A stretch of DNA of 64,000 bases, from contig OY740777.1 in the NCBI GenBank assembly GCA_963513935.1, forward strand, positions 20,431,271 through 20,495,270, written 5' to 3'. Numbering within the stretch: position 1 is the stretch's first letter; each line of letters opens with the position of its first letter. The DNA is from Aphrophora alni (taxonomy: Eukaryota > Arthropoda > Insecta > Hemiptera > Aphrophoridae). Of this stretch, positions 23,474 to 33,957 are shown one piece after another. The notes beneath the pieces are model-generated. The model ran no database searches and was not told the DNA's origin. It worked only from the letters and a program-made list of their open reading frames with translations. The translations under genes were made by a program, and so were the position numbers.

Positions 23474-23599
23474 TTACTGTACTTTGGCTTTGAAAATCGT
23501 TTATCTGTTTTGCACAATATTTCCATATCTAAAGCAAACACTCCCTCATGAAACGCGTAGTAAATTACTTGTCCTGTGATCAAACTGCGATATTGTTCA

Positions 23600-24940
23600 A
23601 AGCTAAATAAGTGAAATTGCTTTATCAAGCAGATAAAAATGTCAAATTAATTTGCAACCGTTGTGTACAGTCCGTAGGAAAAATGTGAGAGATTATATTA
23701 CGTTTTAGAGTAGACAAAGTTCTTCAATACTTGAGACAAGTTAAAACTATACGGAATTGAGGAATTGCACGTATAAAATATCACTGTGTATCAACTTAGA
23801 TTTACAATAAAGGCAAGAATGTACAAAAGGACATCCACACTTAAATCCATTGTGCATTAGGTTATTGTATCAGTAAATCTAACGCCTTTCGATTAAATAT
23901 TCCGAGGTACCCTAGCTTGATTAAAAATATTTTTTATGCAGTCTTGTATTATTTAACTCTATTTCATATTTAATTTCAGATATTTCTTAAGCTATTGTTG
24001 TTCCCTTCTAACAATGATACTATTAAATTCTCAGGTCTCAATATTATACTTGATTCACTCATTTGTTTAACAGTTAGGATTTCCGAGAGGTTATTTTGGT
24101 TTAAAAAATACTAACTATTAAAATGTGTGTTTTTGTTAATTGTGTCGTTTATGGAAAATTTCGTATCTATGGAGGGCTGCTAGTCCAAATTAAAAATAAA
24201 GGGATAGTTTTTGGGGTGTAAACTAGAATCAAAAACTGCTGTCTATAATAAAATGAATGGTTTTCAGTTGTTTTCCTAACGAATTTAAGTCTATTGCACG
24301 CTTCAAAATGGATCCTCAGAAATGTCTAGTAAAAGCATTAAATATGGACTTGGTAATTCCGAGGGAGGGGAGTTAGATTTACACGTTTTCAGGTAATTTT
24401 GAGTTATATTCCTTTCTTTCATGTTTCCTCTAAGGTCTCTCTTGAACAACTCGTGTTCTCTTCCGATCCTGATGCTGTAATCTTTATTTTATAATTTCGT
24501 TTCATTATTTTTCTTATGACGATGAAGACCGAGAGGTTTTCGCTTTTAAATAAGGAGGAAAATAATCCCAATATTGTTTCTCAATAAGTTATCAATCTTC
24601 ATATTCACTAGCATTTTATGTAAATAAATTAACTGGATTTGAGGAGTAAAAAAATCTTTCTCTTAACCCTTGAAGTTAAATGACAATAGAATAAGCATTA
24701 ATGTATACCACCAGAAGTATCTTGCTTTATAAATCAATAACTTTAGTCAGTCTAGTCACCTTGATGTCTGCGTCACATTGATGACCTGTTACTTCATAGA
24801 TTGATTTCATATCATGGAATAGTAGTCTTGAATGAAACATAATGAGTTTAAAATAATAAATCAAATTGTGTGAGTTTTAATCAGTGAACATTAAGTGTCT
24901 CAATTTTAATGTAACAACAGATATTTCTAGTTGAAACTCC
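23600..24940. other. intergenic DNA with part of a dispersed repeat
   Basis: I see no gene. About 24440-24560 (CTTCCGATCCTGATGCT...GACGATGAAGACCGAG...TTTTAAA) resembles 48930-49050 in intron 1 of the lipocalin gene. It is a dispersed repeat of unknown class. Confidence 0.35.
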
Positions 24941-24945
24941 ATATT

Positions 24946-25085
24946 CAAGGATTAAATAAAGCAATAAAGCTAAAGTTTCAAAATTATTTTTATAATATAA
25001 ATGAGCTACAATTGTTTCGCCTTGCGGCAACTCATTTATATTATTATAATAAATTTGAAACTTTAGCTTTATTTAATCCTTGATT
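24946..25085. mobile_element. 140-bp palindrome with hammerhead-like fragment
   Basis: The arms share CAAGGATTAAATAAAG, TAAAGTTTCAAA and ATAATATAAATGAG with complements. The central part, read on minus, has UGCC-GCAA-GGC, GAA, ACAAUUGU, A, GCUC. That is the stem II, GAA, stem III and cleavage part of the hammerheads elsewhere here, but no CUGANGA box is present. Confidence 0.4.
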
Positions 25086-25395
25086 AGGTGTCTCGTTAAT
25101 TTGTGGATAGAGCTGGACAAATTTATACGTTGCACAAAATAAACAATCGCTCGTTTTACACTTATTAACTCAATGTTTCACCTAACTGTTTGTATTGTTT
25201 GAAAGCCACGTAATAGACACCTCAGAAAATTTAATATTTTTTATTTTACAGTTGTTTATATAAACAAAAATAATTTTGTAAATAAACATGCATAACGTTA
25301 ATGTATATAATTTAATGTTCCAACAGTCGGTACATGATGGAATTCCATGATAATGGAAATAATGAGATGATTATTTAATTCCACAAAACAGCTTT

Positions 25396-25430
25396 AATTG
25401 CGACATATGTTTCGCCGTTAGGCATTTTAC
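25396..25430 (-). ncRNA. partial hammerhead-like motif
   Basis: On minus: UGCC-UAAC-GGC, GAA, ACAUAUGU, C, GCAAUU. Stem II and stem III are good, but the C box upstream is lost (GUAAAA). Confidence 0.35.
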
Positions 25431-25486
25431 TCTAACCTTTACTTTTGTCTCACATTATTAGTTTAGACTTGTTTTGTTTTCAATTT

Positions 25487-25528
25487 AGTTGCTTGAAAAT
25501 GCCTAATGATGAAACATATGTCGCAATT
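25487..25528 (+). ncRNA. decayed hammerhead-like motif
   Basis: The order is AGUUGC, UUGAAAA, UGCC...GAU, GAA, ACAUAUGU, C, GCAAUU. Stem I pairs over six positions and stem III is good. The C box has two changes and stem II is broken. Together with the minus half, the parent tail can be recognised. Confidence 0.4.
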
Positions 25529-25569
25529 AAAGCTGTTTTGTGGAATTGAATAATCGTCTCATTATTTCC

Positions 25570-27355
25570 GTTAATGTATATATTTGACCTACAATGTAAA
25601 ACAAATACAACAACATAATAATCAAACGTGACGTCACAAGATCACAATGAAATGTTAGTCCTAATATTAAAACAAACAGAGTATCAGTTATATTCGCACC
25701 ATATGTTTGCATTGGAAAAATCGTTGTTTTCTTTCAAAATTTGCAGCAAGTTATAGGTTTTCAAATGTACTTTAATAAAAAAAATCCGTTATGATTTGTT
25801 TTAAAGGAAATATTCTGTTTTAGTTAAAAATTGATAATTTATTTTATTGACGCCAACCTGGCCAATCTTACTCTGTCTGACCTCTGTTAATATCAAATTG
25901 AAAGATATAATTTGTAATATTTCCTTCATACGGAAAGGCTACATGTGTTTATAATGGGACATAATTTTGCGACGTTTCTAATATATAAATCAACTTCAGT
26001 TATTAAATAACAAACCTAAAACAAGATGACTGTGAAAAAACAGCAACATGGCTTTGTAGAAATGTTGAAATCTAACAATAACTCTGGTAATCTGTAAAAG
26101 TACCTACGGGCTATAGTAAACCTGACAACTCTGAAAACTTTGTTAATTAGTTTTTAAACACACAAAGGAAGGTAAACGTTCAACGAAACTATAACAATAG
26201 TGTTGGTACGATGTTTCTGTCTTTTACTTGAGTTTATGTTTATATTTTAATAAGGTAGAGAAACAGATGCAGACTGCTGCGGGGATCTTCTGCATCTAGA
26301 TATTGATGACCAATCTAGGTCTAACCACAAAATTAAACTTAGTTTTGTAGTTTGGTTAAACGTAACAGGGCATTCTTTAAAAACGTCTTATTACAAACTA
26401 CCAATGATTTACCTCTCATTAAAAGTCGTAAACAAATTGAATAGAGTCAAGGAAAACCATTCACTGTCACCATTAAAGAATATTGACCGTCATCGGTTTT
26501 GTCCTGAAGAGAACAATTTGTGAAAACGGTCTGTTATGTATTTACTCATATTTGACACTGATATTTACCCTTAAATTGTAAATACTGCAACTTGGACAAA
26601 ACTACACACCGATTTGATGTTTCATGTTGCAATTCGTAGAAAACCCTTGTATGTAAGCACTTCCAGCAACGTTGCTTTCAATTTTCGATACATGAATGCA
26701 ATAGTAATTTCTGTAGAAAGCTTTAATTTGTAATTCATGTAAATTAGAAAATCATTAGTACGTTTAGCAGTGTTCAATTACTTCGATTTGTATAATGTAC
26801 AATTAGTTCTTTATTAAAAAAACAACTAAATGGTTATTTTAGAAAACAAAATATGTATACATTTTATTTTTGCAACATTACAAGTTTTAATAATATGAAG
26901 ACAACTAATTTAATGGAGTAGGTTTCAAGTTTCCCAAAGAAATAAACTATTAATTAAAGTTATTACAAGTATAAAAATAACTAGAAACTAAATGCTGCTC
27001 CGTAACGTCGTAAGAAAATCTAGGAAAATGGAAATTAACTACCGGTAGCTGTTACTGACTTAATTTATTATCATCATAAGTTAATGTTTCATTCGTTTTA
27101 ATTAGCCGTGAAACAAATTACTTCCCTCTTAAACTCCAACAACGGATGAAACACTATTGGAAACTGCAGAGTTTTTGAACACTTTCAGGTTAACATATTA
27201 ATGTAATCTACATAAATTAAGTTTATGTATTCATTGTTATGTGAAAAGTTTTACATTTTTATTTAGACGGTTACACCATAGATGTAATAATTACTAAGAG
27301 TGAAGAGTATCAGAATGAAAATGATGCAACCTTTCTGCAATCATATCACTTTATA
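25570..27355. other. AT-rich intergenic DNA
   Basis: I see no gene or clear repeat. Confidence 0.35.
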
Positions 27356-28000
27356 TCTATCTATCTATCTATCTATCTTATATACATAAGTTGAAACCCA
27401 CTGACTGATCACGAAATATCTGATCCAAGAAGCCTAGAGCTATGAATTTTTTAACAAGGTAGGTCTGTAGACGCGTACCAAGAAAGGATTGTGAAAATGT
27501 TCTACTCCAAGGTTTTTTTTTACCTCTAAAGCATATCTCGGGATTTAGGAAACCTAGAGCTTTGAATTATTTAATATGGTTCAGGGTAGGTTTGTAGACA
27601 CGTACTAAGAAAGGTTTTTTGAAAATGTTCCATTCTAAGGGTGTTTTTACCCCTAGAGTATATCTCAGGATTTAAGAAACCTAGAGCTATAAATTTTTTA
27701 ACATGGTTCGGGGTAGGTTTGTAGACACGTACTAAGAAAGGGTTTTGAAAATGTTCCATTCCAAGAGTGCTTTTTACCTTTAAAGTATATCCATGGATCC
27801 AAGAAGCTTATTGCTATGCATTTTCTAACATGGTTTAGGGCAGGTTTATAAATGAGTACTAAGAAAGGGTTTTGAAAATGTTCCACTCCAAGGGTGTTTT
27901 TTTACCCCTAAAGTATATCCCTGGATCCAAAAAGCCTAGAGCTATGAATGTTTTAACATGGTTTGGGGCAGGTTTGTAGACGCGTATTAGCGTTGTGCTA
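27356..28000 (+). mobile_element. Helitron-like element with internal ~125-bp tandem units
   Basis: The 5' end is TCTAT followed by a (CTAT)n tract, then ACCCACTGACTGATCACGAA, the same start as the elements at 62364-62830 and 3020-3475. About four and a half units follow, with CCTAGAGC or its variants at about 27433, 27553, 27680, 27807 and 27935. Each holds TTTTTTAACATGGTT, GGTTTGTAGAC, ACTAAGAAAGG and TTTTGAAAATGTTCCA. The 3' hairpin and CTAG end are missing. The 60-odd-codon minus-strand frames here are translations of the repeat. Confidence 0.55.
27358..27379. repeat. (CTAT)n microsatellite
   Basis: It is an expansion of the AT-rich start of the Helitron-like element. Confidence 0.8.
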
Positions 28001-29189
28001 AAAATCTTGAATTTGAAATGTTGGGGTTTGAAGCTCTTGGCAGCAGCTATTCTATTAATATGAAACATGCGATACTTGTATTTTTGTAAATATTTAGGCT
28101 ACTTTGAAAACGGTCCAAATGCTTTTGATAACATGAGGCTAATCTACATTTTATGATGTCATTTAGGAAAATCTCGAATTTGAGAAAACTCATCATGTGA
28201 GAATACACATCGTTAAACTGTAGAAACTCGACCCTTAGAAGGACCAATAAAAGGTCCAGGTTTAATTATTTCTATTAATAGTAATGTATATTAAAGGGCA
28301 CATTTGCACCTAGAATAAAAGGGCAATTTACAAAACAGTAATATAAGCCCCTTACTCGTACTTTAATTTTAAATTGCCAACACCACACACTTAGATAAAA
28401 CTGTATGCCTATCTGTTACTGTAGACACAGTATTGTGTGGTACTTCCCTTCTTAAGGACTCACATTAAGTACGGGTTGTGGCAATCCTGAGGCATTCTCC
28501 TTAATTTTTCGTTACTCTTTAACCTCCTGAAAAGATTTCTGTAAACCCTGTTTATCTATCTTAATTAAAAACAAAATTAAATGTTGGTACAAGTTTCTAT
28601 TCAGCCGCATTATAAAGCTTCCCAGCACAGCCAATCATAGCTTGAATATTTTCGTATCCTTGCACAAAGCCTTGTTTTAAACTGAGGATGAAATGTTAAA
28701 AGACATGATAGCATTCTACCTGTTATTCTAATCCTCCTTTTTTATATTTATAATGCATGGAATTTCATATCCTTTTAATCAAATTAAAACCTTCGTTATT
28801 AAATCAAAGAACAAATTAATTTTTCCTTTTATAATTATAAAAAAATAATTAAATTTATAACAGTGTCAGATACAAAAATCATCAAGTACTAATCGTATTA
28901 AAGGATTTTTATTTACACAGGATACAACAATAAATAAATAAATATAATAATGCTGTGATGATAAATAAGTTCACATGTTGAAACAAAGAACAACTTCATT
29001 CGCTACGCTTATATGGGAAGCTCTACTAATTAAATTTAATTATTCCCTCGTAAGTAAATATTATTATACAATTTAAACTCAGAATTGACATGTAAATAAT
29101 ATTTAAATTAATATAAACTTGTAAGGAATCAAGGAATATATGTTACACTCCATATTACAACTTACTACAGTGTTTTAATTGATATTAGG
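28001..29189. other. AT-rich intergenic DNA
   Basis: I see no gene or repeat that I can name. Confidence 0.35.
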
Positions 29190-29515
29190 GATTTTAAAGT
29201 TATTGATTTTAACGCTTATACGTTTTTACAAGCTAGTATTGTTAAATAAATAATATTTGAAGTGAAAAATATACGACCTAGAATGGGAGTTGAGGGCTGC
29301 AAGTTGAGTAAATATTAATTTCAATATCTTTTCTAATGAGGTAATTAATTTGATAACTCGAAAATTACAGCAAAAAGCAAAGTTATGTGAAAAGTGTACA
29401 CCCTATGCTGGGAAGCGACTAAGGATAGCTCAGTTGATAGAGCATTGGCGCGTACAGCCAAAGGTCCTTGATTCAATTCCCAGTATAGGTCGTATATTTT
29501 TCACTTGAAATATTC
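29190..29515 (+). mobile_element. tRNA-derived SINE with terminal-type inverted repeats, longer copy
   Basis: An inverted repeat (AATATTTGAAGTGAAAAATA near 29252 and its complement near 29494-29513) brackets a tRNA-like part at about 29400-29490. That part has a D-arm-like GCTCAGTTGATAGAGC, an anticodon arm TTGGC-GCGTACA-GCCAA (loop centre GTA) and a weak B box. It is the sister of 3179-3345, which has lost much of the middle. The acceptor stem does not pair like a real tRNA, so this is a tRNA-derived element and not a tRNA gene. Confidence 0.6.
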
Positions 29516-31007
29516 CTGTATGAATAAAACAAAAACACGAAGTAATAGGCATCCCAGAAGACAAAGTCTCATTTTAGGACAACTGTAATAAAACTATGAT
29601 TGCAAAGGAGACTCAATGAAAATTTTAAACATCAACACTCACAGAGCATAACCCTCCAACACACACATTCATATATACATTTTAGTTCAAAAAAGCTCGT
29701 ACAAGAATATACGTTTTGTAGTAACCTGATATTAGTAAAAACGTAATGAATTCCTTTCCGACCTCTTTCAGTTCTAAATATTACTCAGAGCTTAAAATTA
29801 CTTACTTTCAAATATTTATATTACGAGTTAAAGATATAATTAAAAACAATTTTGCACATACTAGTTGATCCTTTTGAATACCACCAACTGAGAGCTAAAT
29901 GTCCAGAGATACACATCAAGAATTTAAATTAGCAGCCAGAGAAGTTTATTATCACACTATTATAATAAACTCACAAAGAATTCTTCTCACTGTAATATAA
30001 AACATAAAACATAATATTACATTCGAATATTTGAAAGTTCTTTCCAAGAAAACAAAAATTACAATTTGCTGTTAGGACTACAAAGTCGGACAAACACTTA
30101 ATTTGGAGAATATTTTGTGATAGAAATTTACAAAATTGGTTTAAAAGATTGCTTTAATTTTCATAAAAGCATTTTAGATTAATGTTATTTAAAGTTTTGA
30201 ACCTCAACCAAATTTCCAAAAACCTTACATTGTAAAATACACCGATTATGAAGTGAGTTTTTGTGATTAGATTTTTAAAATCCAAATGATTTTCATCGAC
30301 AACTTTTGGAAGTGTTTGGGCAATTATAACTGTAGGAAATGTGCGTATATGTTGTGGCAGATTAATAACGAAGAAATAACTGATATTCATGAGGATTCGG
30401 ACGACTAAGTGTCAACACTGCGGACAAATTCAATAATTATATTCCTCAAATCATACATTTTGATTAACTGCATGAGGATTTCCTACAAGCTTACGATCAG
30501 TAATTTATGACATTATTTCTGTTAAGCTCTACTACAAGAAGGTTTATACTAGATGGGTTCCTGGAATGCGTACAGAGGAACACGTAAAAAAAAACAGATT
30601 GAACGGATAGGCGAAAGTCTGACAACAATCTCACATGGAGATGACGTGTAACTGACAAAAAATAAAACAAAACTTTAAAACTGATCTAAGTATATTTTAA
30701 TTTGTAATGCTTTAATATTATCACTAATTTTGTACCCTTTCAACTCACATAGTGTTAAGTTCTTAGATAGAACTATTAAGTTTTTCTCTGAAGAATACAG
30801 TTTGCAGGTGTTTTTGTTATAATTGTGATTGTTCATTAATTTGTGACAAAGTTTGTTGTGACAAGAATGTATTAGAGTGTTTAAAGGTTTGAGTGGGAAA
30901 GATTTATGTTTATTTACATTAGAATGAACTCTGTTGTTATTTTATGCAATAATAAATAAAACTTGGTGGGACGATGTCTTTGCTCTCAAGAAGAAGACAT
31001 TTTAATG
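29516..31007. other. AT-rich intergenic DNA
   Basis: I see no gene. It ends at the target duplication of the Penelope-like composite. Confidence 0.35.
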
Positions 31008-31024
31008 AATTCTTGAAGTATTGT
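31008..31024. repeat. target site duplication, left copy
   Basis: AATTCTTGAAGTATTGT here and at 36119-36135. The last five bases also fit the element's own end, so the true duplication is 12 to 17 bp. Confidence 0.8.
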
Positions 31025-31116
31025 TTACACTGATGACCGACGGTACTTGATAGAATTCCATTTTAACAAATAAAACACAATATTTCTTTTGTAAAATTCT
31101 ATAATTTATTTGGTCT

Positions 31117-31156
31117 AGCCGACCATGGTTTCGCCAGTTACGGCATTGACGAGGCT
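31117..31156 (-). ncRNA. hammerhead-like fold in the Penelope 3' tail (unit 1)
   Basis: On minus the order is AGCC, UCGUCAA, UGCC-GUAACU-GGC, GAA, ACCAUGGU, C, GGCU. AGCC pairs with GGCU (stem I), stem II has three G-C pairs, stem III has three pairs and the cleavage triplet is GUC. The seven-base box reads UCGUCAA in place of CUGANGA, so catalysis is doubtful. The same sequence is in all three units. It lies downstream of the stop codon, where Penelope-like elements carry their hammerheads. Confidence 0.6.
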
Positions 31157-31270
31157 CTTACAAGACTAAATACAAAGCACAACATAACTATTATAAAAGG
31201 TAGGAAAATCCCGTTAACAAACAAAGCACAAAGACCCAGGGGAAAACCCCACAGGTCATTCACACAGGTA

Positions 31271-33748
31271 TTAACCAACCTTGAATAGAGGTTGAAGTAA
31301 AGGAGAAAATGACAAAAATTCCGTTTGGTCATTTAAAACTAGATTATCATCATTACACAAAAGTCTCTTAATTACTAAAATTTCCAAAACATTTAATTTT
31401 CTACTTTTTACGTTAACATGTAAAATTTCAAAATTAACATTAGAATAAAAATCTGTCAATGCATGATTTTTTAAATGGTTAGAAAAACTAGAATCATTAT
31501 AACCTAACCGCCAACTCCTTTCATGCTCACCTAACCTACACTTAAAACTACGGCCTGTTTGGCCAACATAAGCAGCATTACAAATACTACATGTCAGTTT
31601 GTACACACCACTTTTTTGCATTTTTTCTATATTATCTTTGGAATTTACCAACATCTTTCCTAAATTTTGTTTACAATAATAAGCTGGTTTACAGTGTTTT
31701 TTCTTTTCTAAAACTTTACCAACTGCATGGCTAACTTTACCAAAATAGTTAATTCTACGCCACTTTTGTGTGGAATTATTAGAATTGACTATTGGGAAAA
31801 TAAAGGATTTAGCCTTATTTTTTAATTTTCTTTTTAACATTTTATCAATGAGATTAACCTCATAACCATTATTAATGGCTATTTGTTTAATACATACAAG
31901 CTCAGTATAAAAATCATCATTAGACATAGGAATATTAATGAGGCGATACAACATACTATGAAAAGCAGCCAATTTATGATTATAAGGATGTTGTGATGTA
32001 ACATGTATAATGTTGTCACTAAACGTAGGTTTCCTAAAAATGCTGAAATTATGCCTACCATCAATGATTTTAATTGTAAGATCTAAAAAATTAATTTGAT
32101 TATTCTGTCCTACTTCCATAGTAAATTGTATCGCCGAGTTAATAGAATTTAAATACTTTAAAAAACACTCAAGTTGGCGGTCAGTACCTTCAAATAAACA
32201 TAAAACATCATCTACATATCTATACCAATAATTAATACAATGCTTAAACTGGTTATTACTATCAAAAACTATAGATTCAAAAGTATCCATAAAAATCTCA
32301 GCTAACAACGGAGATAACGGAGATCCCATTGCTAACCCATCAACTTGTGCAAAAAACTTATTTTGAAATTGAAAATAATTTTGTTTAATACATACTTCAA
32401 TTATATTCATCAATTCTATAGAAATACAAGGATCAACTTTAGCTCGATCTAACAAAGATTGCACACCAGTCAAACAGTCATTGACCGGAATACTAGTAAA
32501 TAAACTTTTTACATCAAATGACACAATTTTGGCGTTAAGGGAGGCTTTGACATCTTTAATCTTATCCACCAAATCCAAAGAATTTTTTAAACCAAATTTA
32601 GGTTGGAACCTAGAAATGTTTTTTAGAAATGTGTTGGCAAATTTAGCTACATTGTATGAAGGTGACTGTACAAAGGAAACTACAGGGCGGATGGGAATAT
32701 CCGGTTTGTGTAGTTTCATAAGGCCATATAATCTAGGAGCCAGACTATTCATCACAGGTAAAGTTTTAACATGAGCCTGACTAAAAATGCAATTATTTTG
32801 TGCTAACATAGATTTAACAATATTACTATTTTTCTTTGTTGGGTCCTTTTTTAACTCCACAAAAGAATTGGTTTTTAATAAATCTTGAACTTTACTGCTA
32901 TAGACCTCTAAAGGTAAAACCACAATGGAATTACCCTTATCTGCTTTAGTAATAACTAGATTATTATCCAATAGCTTAGACTTTATGTTCTTAATGACAA
33001 AGTTTTCATTATTATTAAATTTGTTATTACTGCAAGATATAAATTCTTCTTTTATTAAATTAGCACACATGTATTTAGTATTAATATCTTTAACTATAGC
33101 CAATTCTGAATCTAAAGCCAGGCTTTCAAAGTTAGAAGCTCCCGGTTTTGATCTAGGAGCGTATTTAAAACCTTTAGATAATAATTGCATTTCACTACTA
33201 TTAAATTTAACATCTGACAAATTGACTACCCTATCATAAAATTTAGGATCTGGGATGTCCTTTAACTTAACATTCTTTAGGACATCCTTGGTTTTATCAA
33301 CCCTAAGTTGTTCAATAACTAATCTATCCAATTTATTTTTTTGTTTAACATATTTAAGATGAATGAACTCATTGACATAATCACAAATATACATATCAAG
33401 TAAATCAAATTCTAATGAATGTAACCTAAAACTAAGTTCACTGTGCACAACTTTTAAATGTTCACAAACGTTGTCCCTGATTCCATACCACTTCTTAAGT
33501 TCATAATTTAACCAAGACTTTTCCGCACTACGTTTTGCCACTTTCCCCCCATCACTAAAAGTTTTAAAATTTACACAAACAAATTTAGGGACTACCTTTC
33601 TCTTTATACACTGCGAAACAAACCACAGATGTTGAGACGACAATGCTTTTTTCTTCTTTAATCTCTTAAACAGAACGGTCAAACGAGCTGTACTAGCTTC
33701 TTTTATATTGTTTACACTGATGACCGACGGTACTTGATAGAATTCCAT
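31271..33748 (-). CDS. Penelope-like reverse transcriptase with GIY-YIG endonuclease
   Basis: An intact 825-residue frame, within the usual size of Penelope proteins. An N-terminal basic region (KRLKKKK near 30) is followed by the reverse transcriptase. Its motifs include ITKADKGNSIVVLP, then LYGLMKLHKPDIPIRPVVS, SFDVKSLFTSIPV, MGSPLSPLLAEIF (474 on), the catalytic YVDD (511-514) and NFLDLTI. The endonuclease follows: TCSIC (719-723), then YVGQTGR (727-733) and GEHERSWR. The protein would copy its RNA at a nick made by the endonuclease. The start codon and first 14 or so codons lie in the tail of unit 2, so only a tandem unit gives this frame its start. No frame breaks are seen, so it may be active. 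Confidence 0.92.
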   Translation of the reverse strand: MEFYQVPSVISVNNIKEASTARLTVLFKRLKKKKALSSQHLWFVSQCIKRKVVPKFVCVNFKTFSDGGKVAKRSAEKSWLNYELKKWYGIRDNVCEHLKVVHSELSFRLHSLEFDLLDMYICDYVNEFIHLKYVKQKNKLDRLVIEQLRVDKTKDVLKNVKLKDIPDPKFYDRVVNLSDVKFNSSEMQLLSKGFKYAPRSKPGASNFESLALDSELAIVKDINTKYMCANLIKEEFISCSNNKFNNNENFVIKNIKSKLLDNNLVITKADKGNSIVVLPLEVYSSKVQDLLKTNSFVELKKDPTKKNSNIVKSMLAQNNCIFSQAHVKTLPVMNSLAPRLYGLMKLHKPDIPIRPVVSFVQSPSYNVAKFANTFLKNISRFQPKFGLKNSLDLVDKIKDVKASLNAKIVSFDVKSLFTSIPVNDCLTGVQSLLDRAKVDPCISIELMNIIEVCIKQNYFQFQNKFFAQVDGLAMGSPLSPLLAEIFMDTFESIVFDSNNQFKHCINYWYRYVDDVLCLFEGTDRQLECFLKYLNSINSAIQFTMEVGQNNQINFLDLTIKIIDGRHNFSIFRKPTFSDNIIHVTSQHPYNHKLAAFHSMLYRLINIPMSNDDFYTELVCIKQIAINNGYEVNLIDKMLKRKLKNKAKSFIFPIVNSNNSTQKWRRINYFGKVSHAVGKVLEKKKHCKPAYYCKQNLGKMLVNSKDNIEKMQKSGVYKLTCSICNAAYVGQTGRSFKCRLGEHERSWRLGYNDSSFSNHLKNHALTDFYSNVNFEILHVNVKSRKLNVLEILVIKRLLCNDDNLVLNDQTEFLSFSPLLQPLFKVG

Positions 33749-33957
33749 TTTAACAAATAAAACACAATATTTCTTTTGTAAAATTCTATAATTTATTTGG
33801 TCTAGCCGACCATGGTTTCGCCAGTTACGGCATTGACGAGGCTCTTACAAGACTAAATACAAAGCACAACATAACTATTATAAAAGGTAGGAAAATCCCG
33901 TTAACAAACAAAGCACAAAGACCCAGGGGAAAACCCCACAGGTCATTCACACAGGTA
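33708..33957 (-). repeat. Penelope internal tail repeat (pLTR-like) between units 1 and 2
   Basis: It repeats 31022-31270: stop-proximal tail, hammerhead-like fold, AATAAA-type signals and the start of the ORF. As the last part of unit 2 and the first part of unit 1 it acts as a long-terminal-repeat-like block, as known for Penelope tandem copies. Confidence 0.75.
33804..33843 (-). ncRNA. hammerhead-like fold in the Penelope tail (unit 2)
   Basis: Identical to 31117-31156. It lies upstream of the unit 1 reading frame, so cleavage, if it happens, would trim the 5' end of the unit 1 RNA. Confidence 0.55.

Larger units (their letters stand above)
21004..23593. mobile_element. 2.6-kb foldback-like element
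   Basis: The ends are inverted copies: ATATCGCAGTTTGATCACAG at 21004 and its complement ending at 23593. About 120 bp of unique sequence in each arm includes GGACAAGTAATTTACTACGC and ATGAGGGAGTGTTTGC. Inside this, each arm continues into 51-bp tandem repeats in mirrored orientation: three units on the left (about 21124-21276) and ten on the right (22964-23473). Long inverted repeats made of tandem units are the mark of foldback-type DNA transposons. The 1.67-kb middle has no transposase frame. I could not confirm a target duplication. Confidence 0.65.
25365..25565. mobile_element. 200-bp palindrome with two decayed hammerhead-like tails
   Basis: The arms share GGAAATAATGAGA(T/C)GATTAT, TTCCACAAAACAGCTTTAAT and GCGACATATGTTTC with complements. 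Each half ends inward in a tail with GAAACATATGTCGCAATT. The layout is the same as at 1272-1476 and 6091-6304, but the sequence is different. Confidence 0.5.

Noticed and set aside
21004..23593. CRISPR array suggested by the regular 51-bp units
   Set aside because: The units are continuous tandem repeats without unique spacers, and the DNA is from an animal.
27571..28068. Overlapping minus-strand ORFs sharing MEHFQNPFL
   Set aside because: They are read-throughs of the ~125-bp tandem unit, which by chance has few stops in one frame. The same happens at 62559-62792.
29400..29491. Functional tRNA with anticodon GTA
   Set aside because: The D and anticodon arms fit, but the acceptor stem does not pair and the T arm is broken; it belongs to a SINE.
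32481..33239. Plus-strand ORFs of about 100 codons inside the Penelope unit
   Set aside because: They lie opposite the reverse transcriptase frame and are shadows of it.
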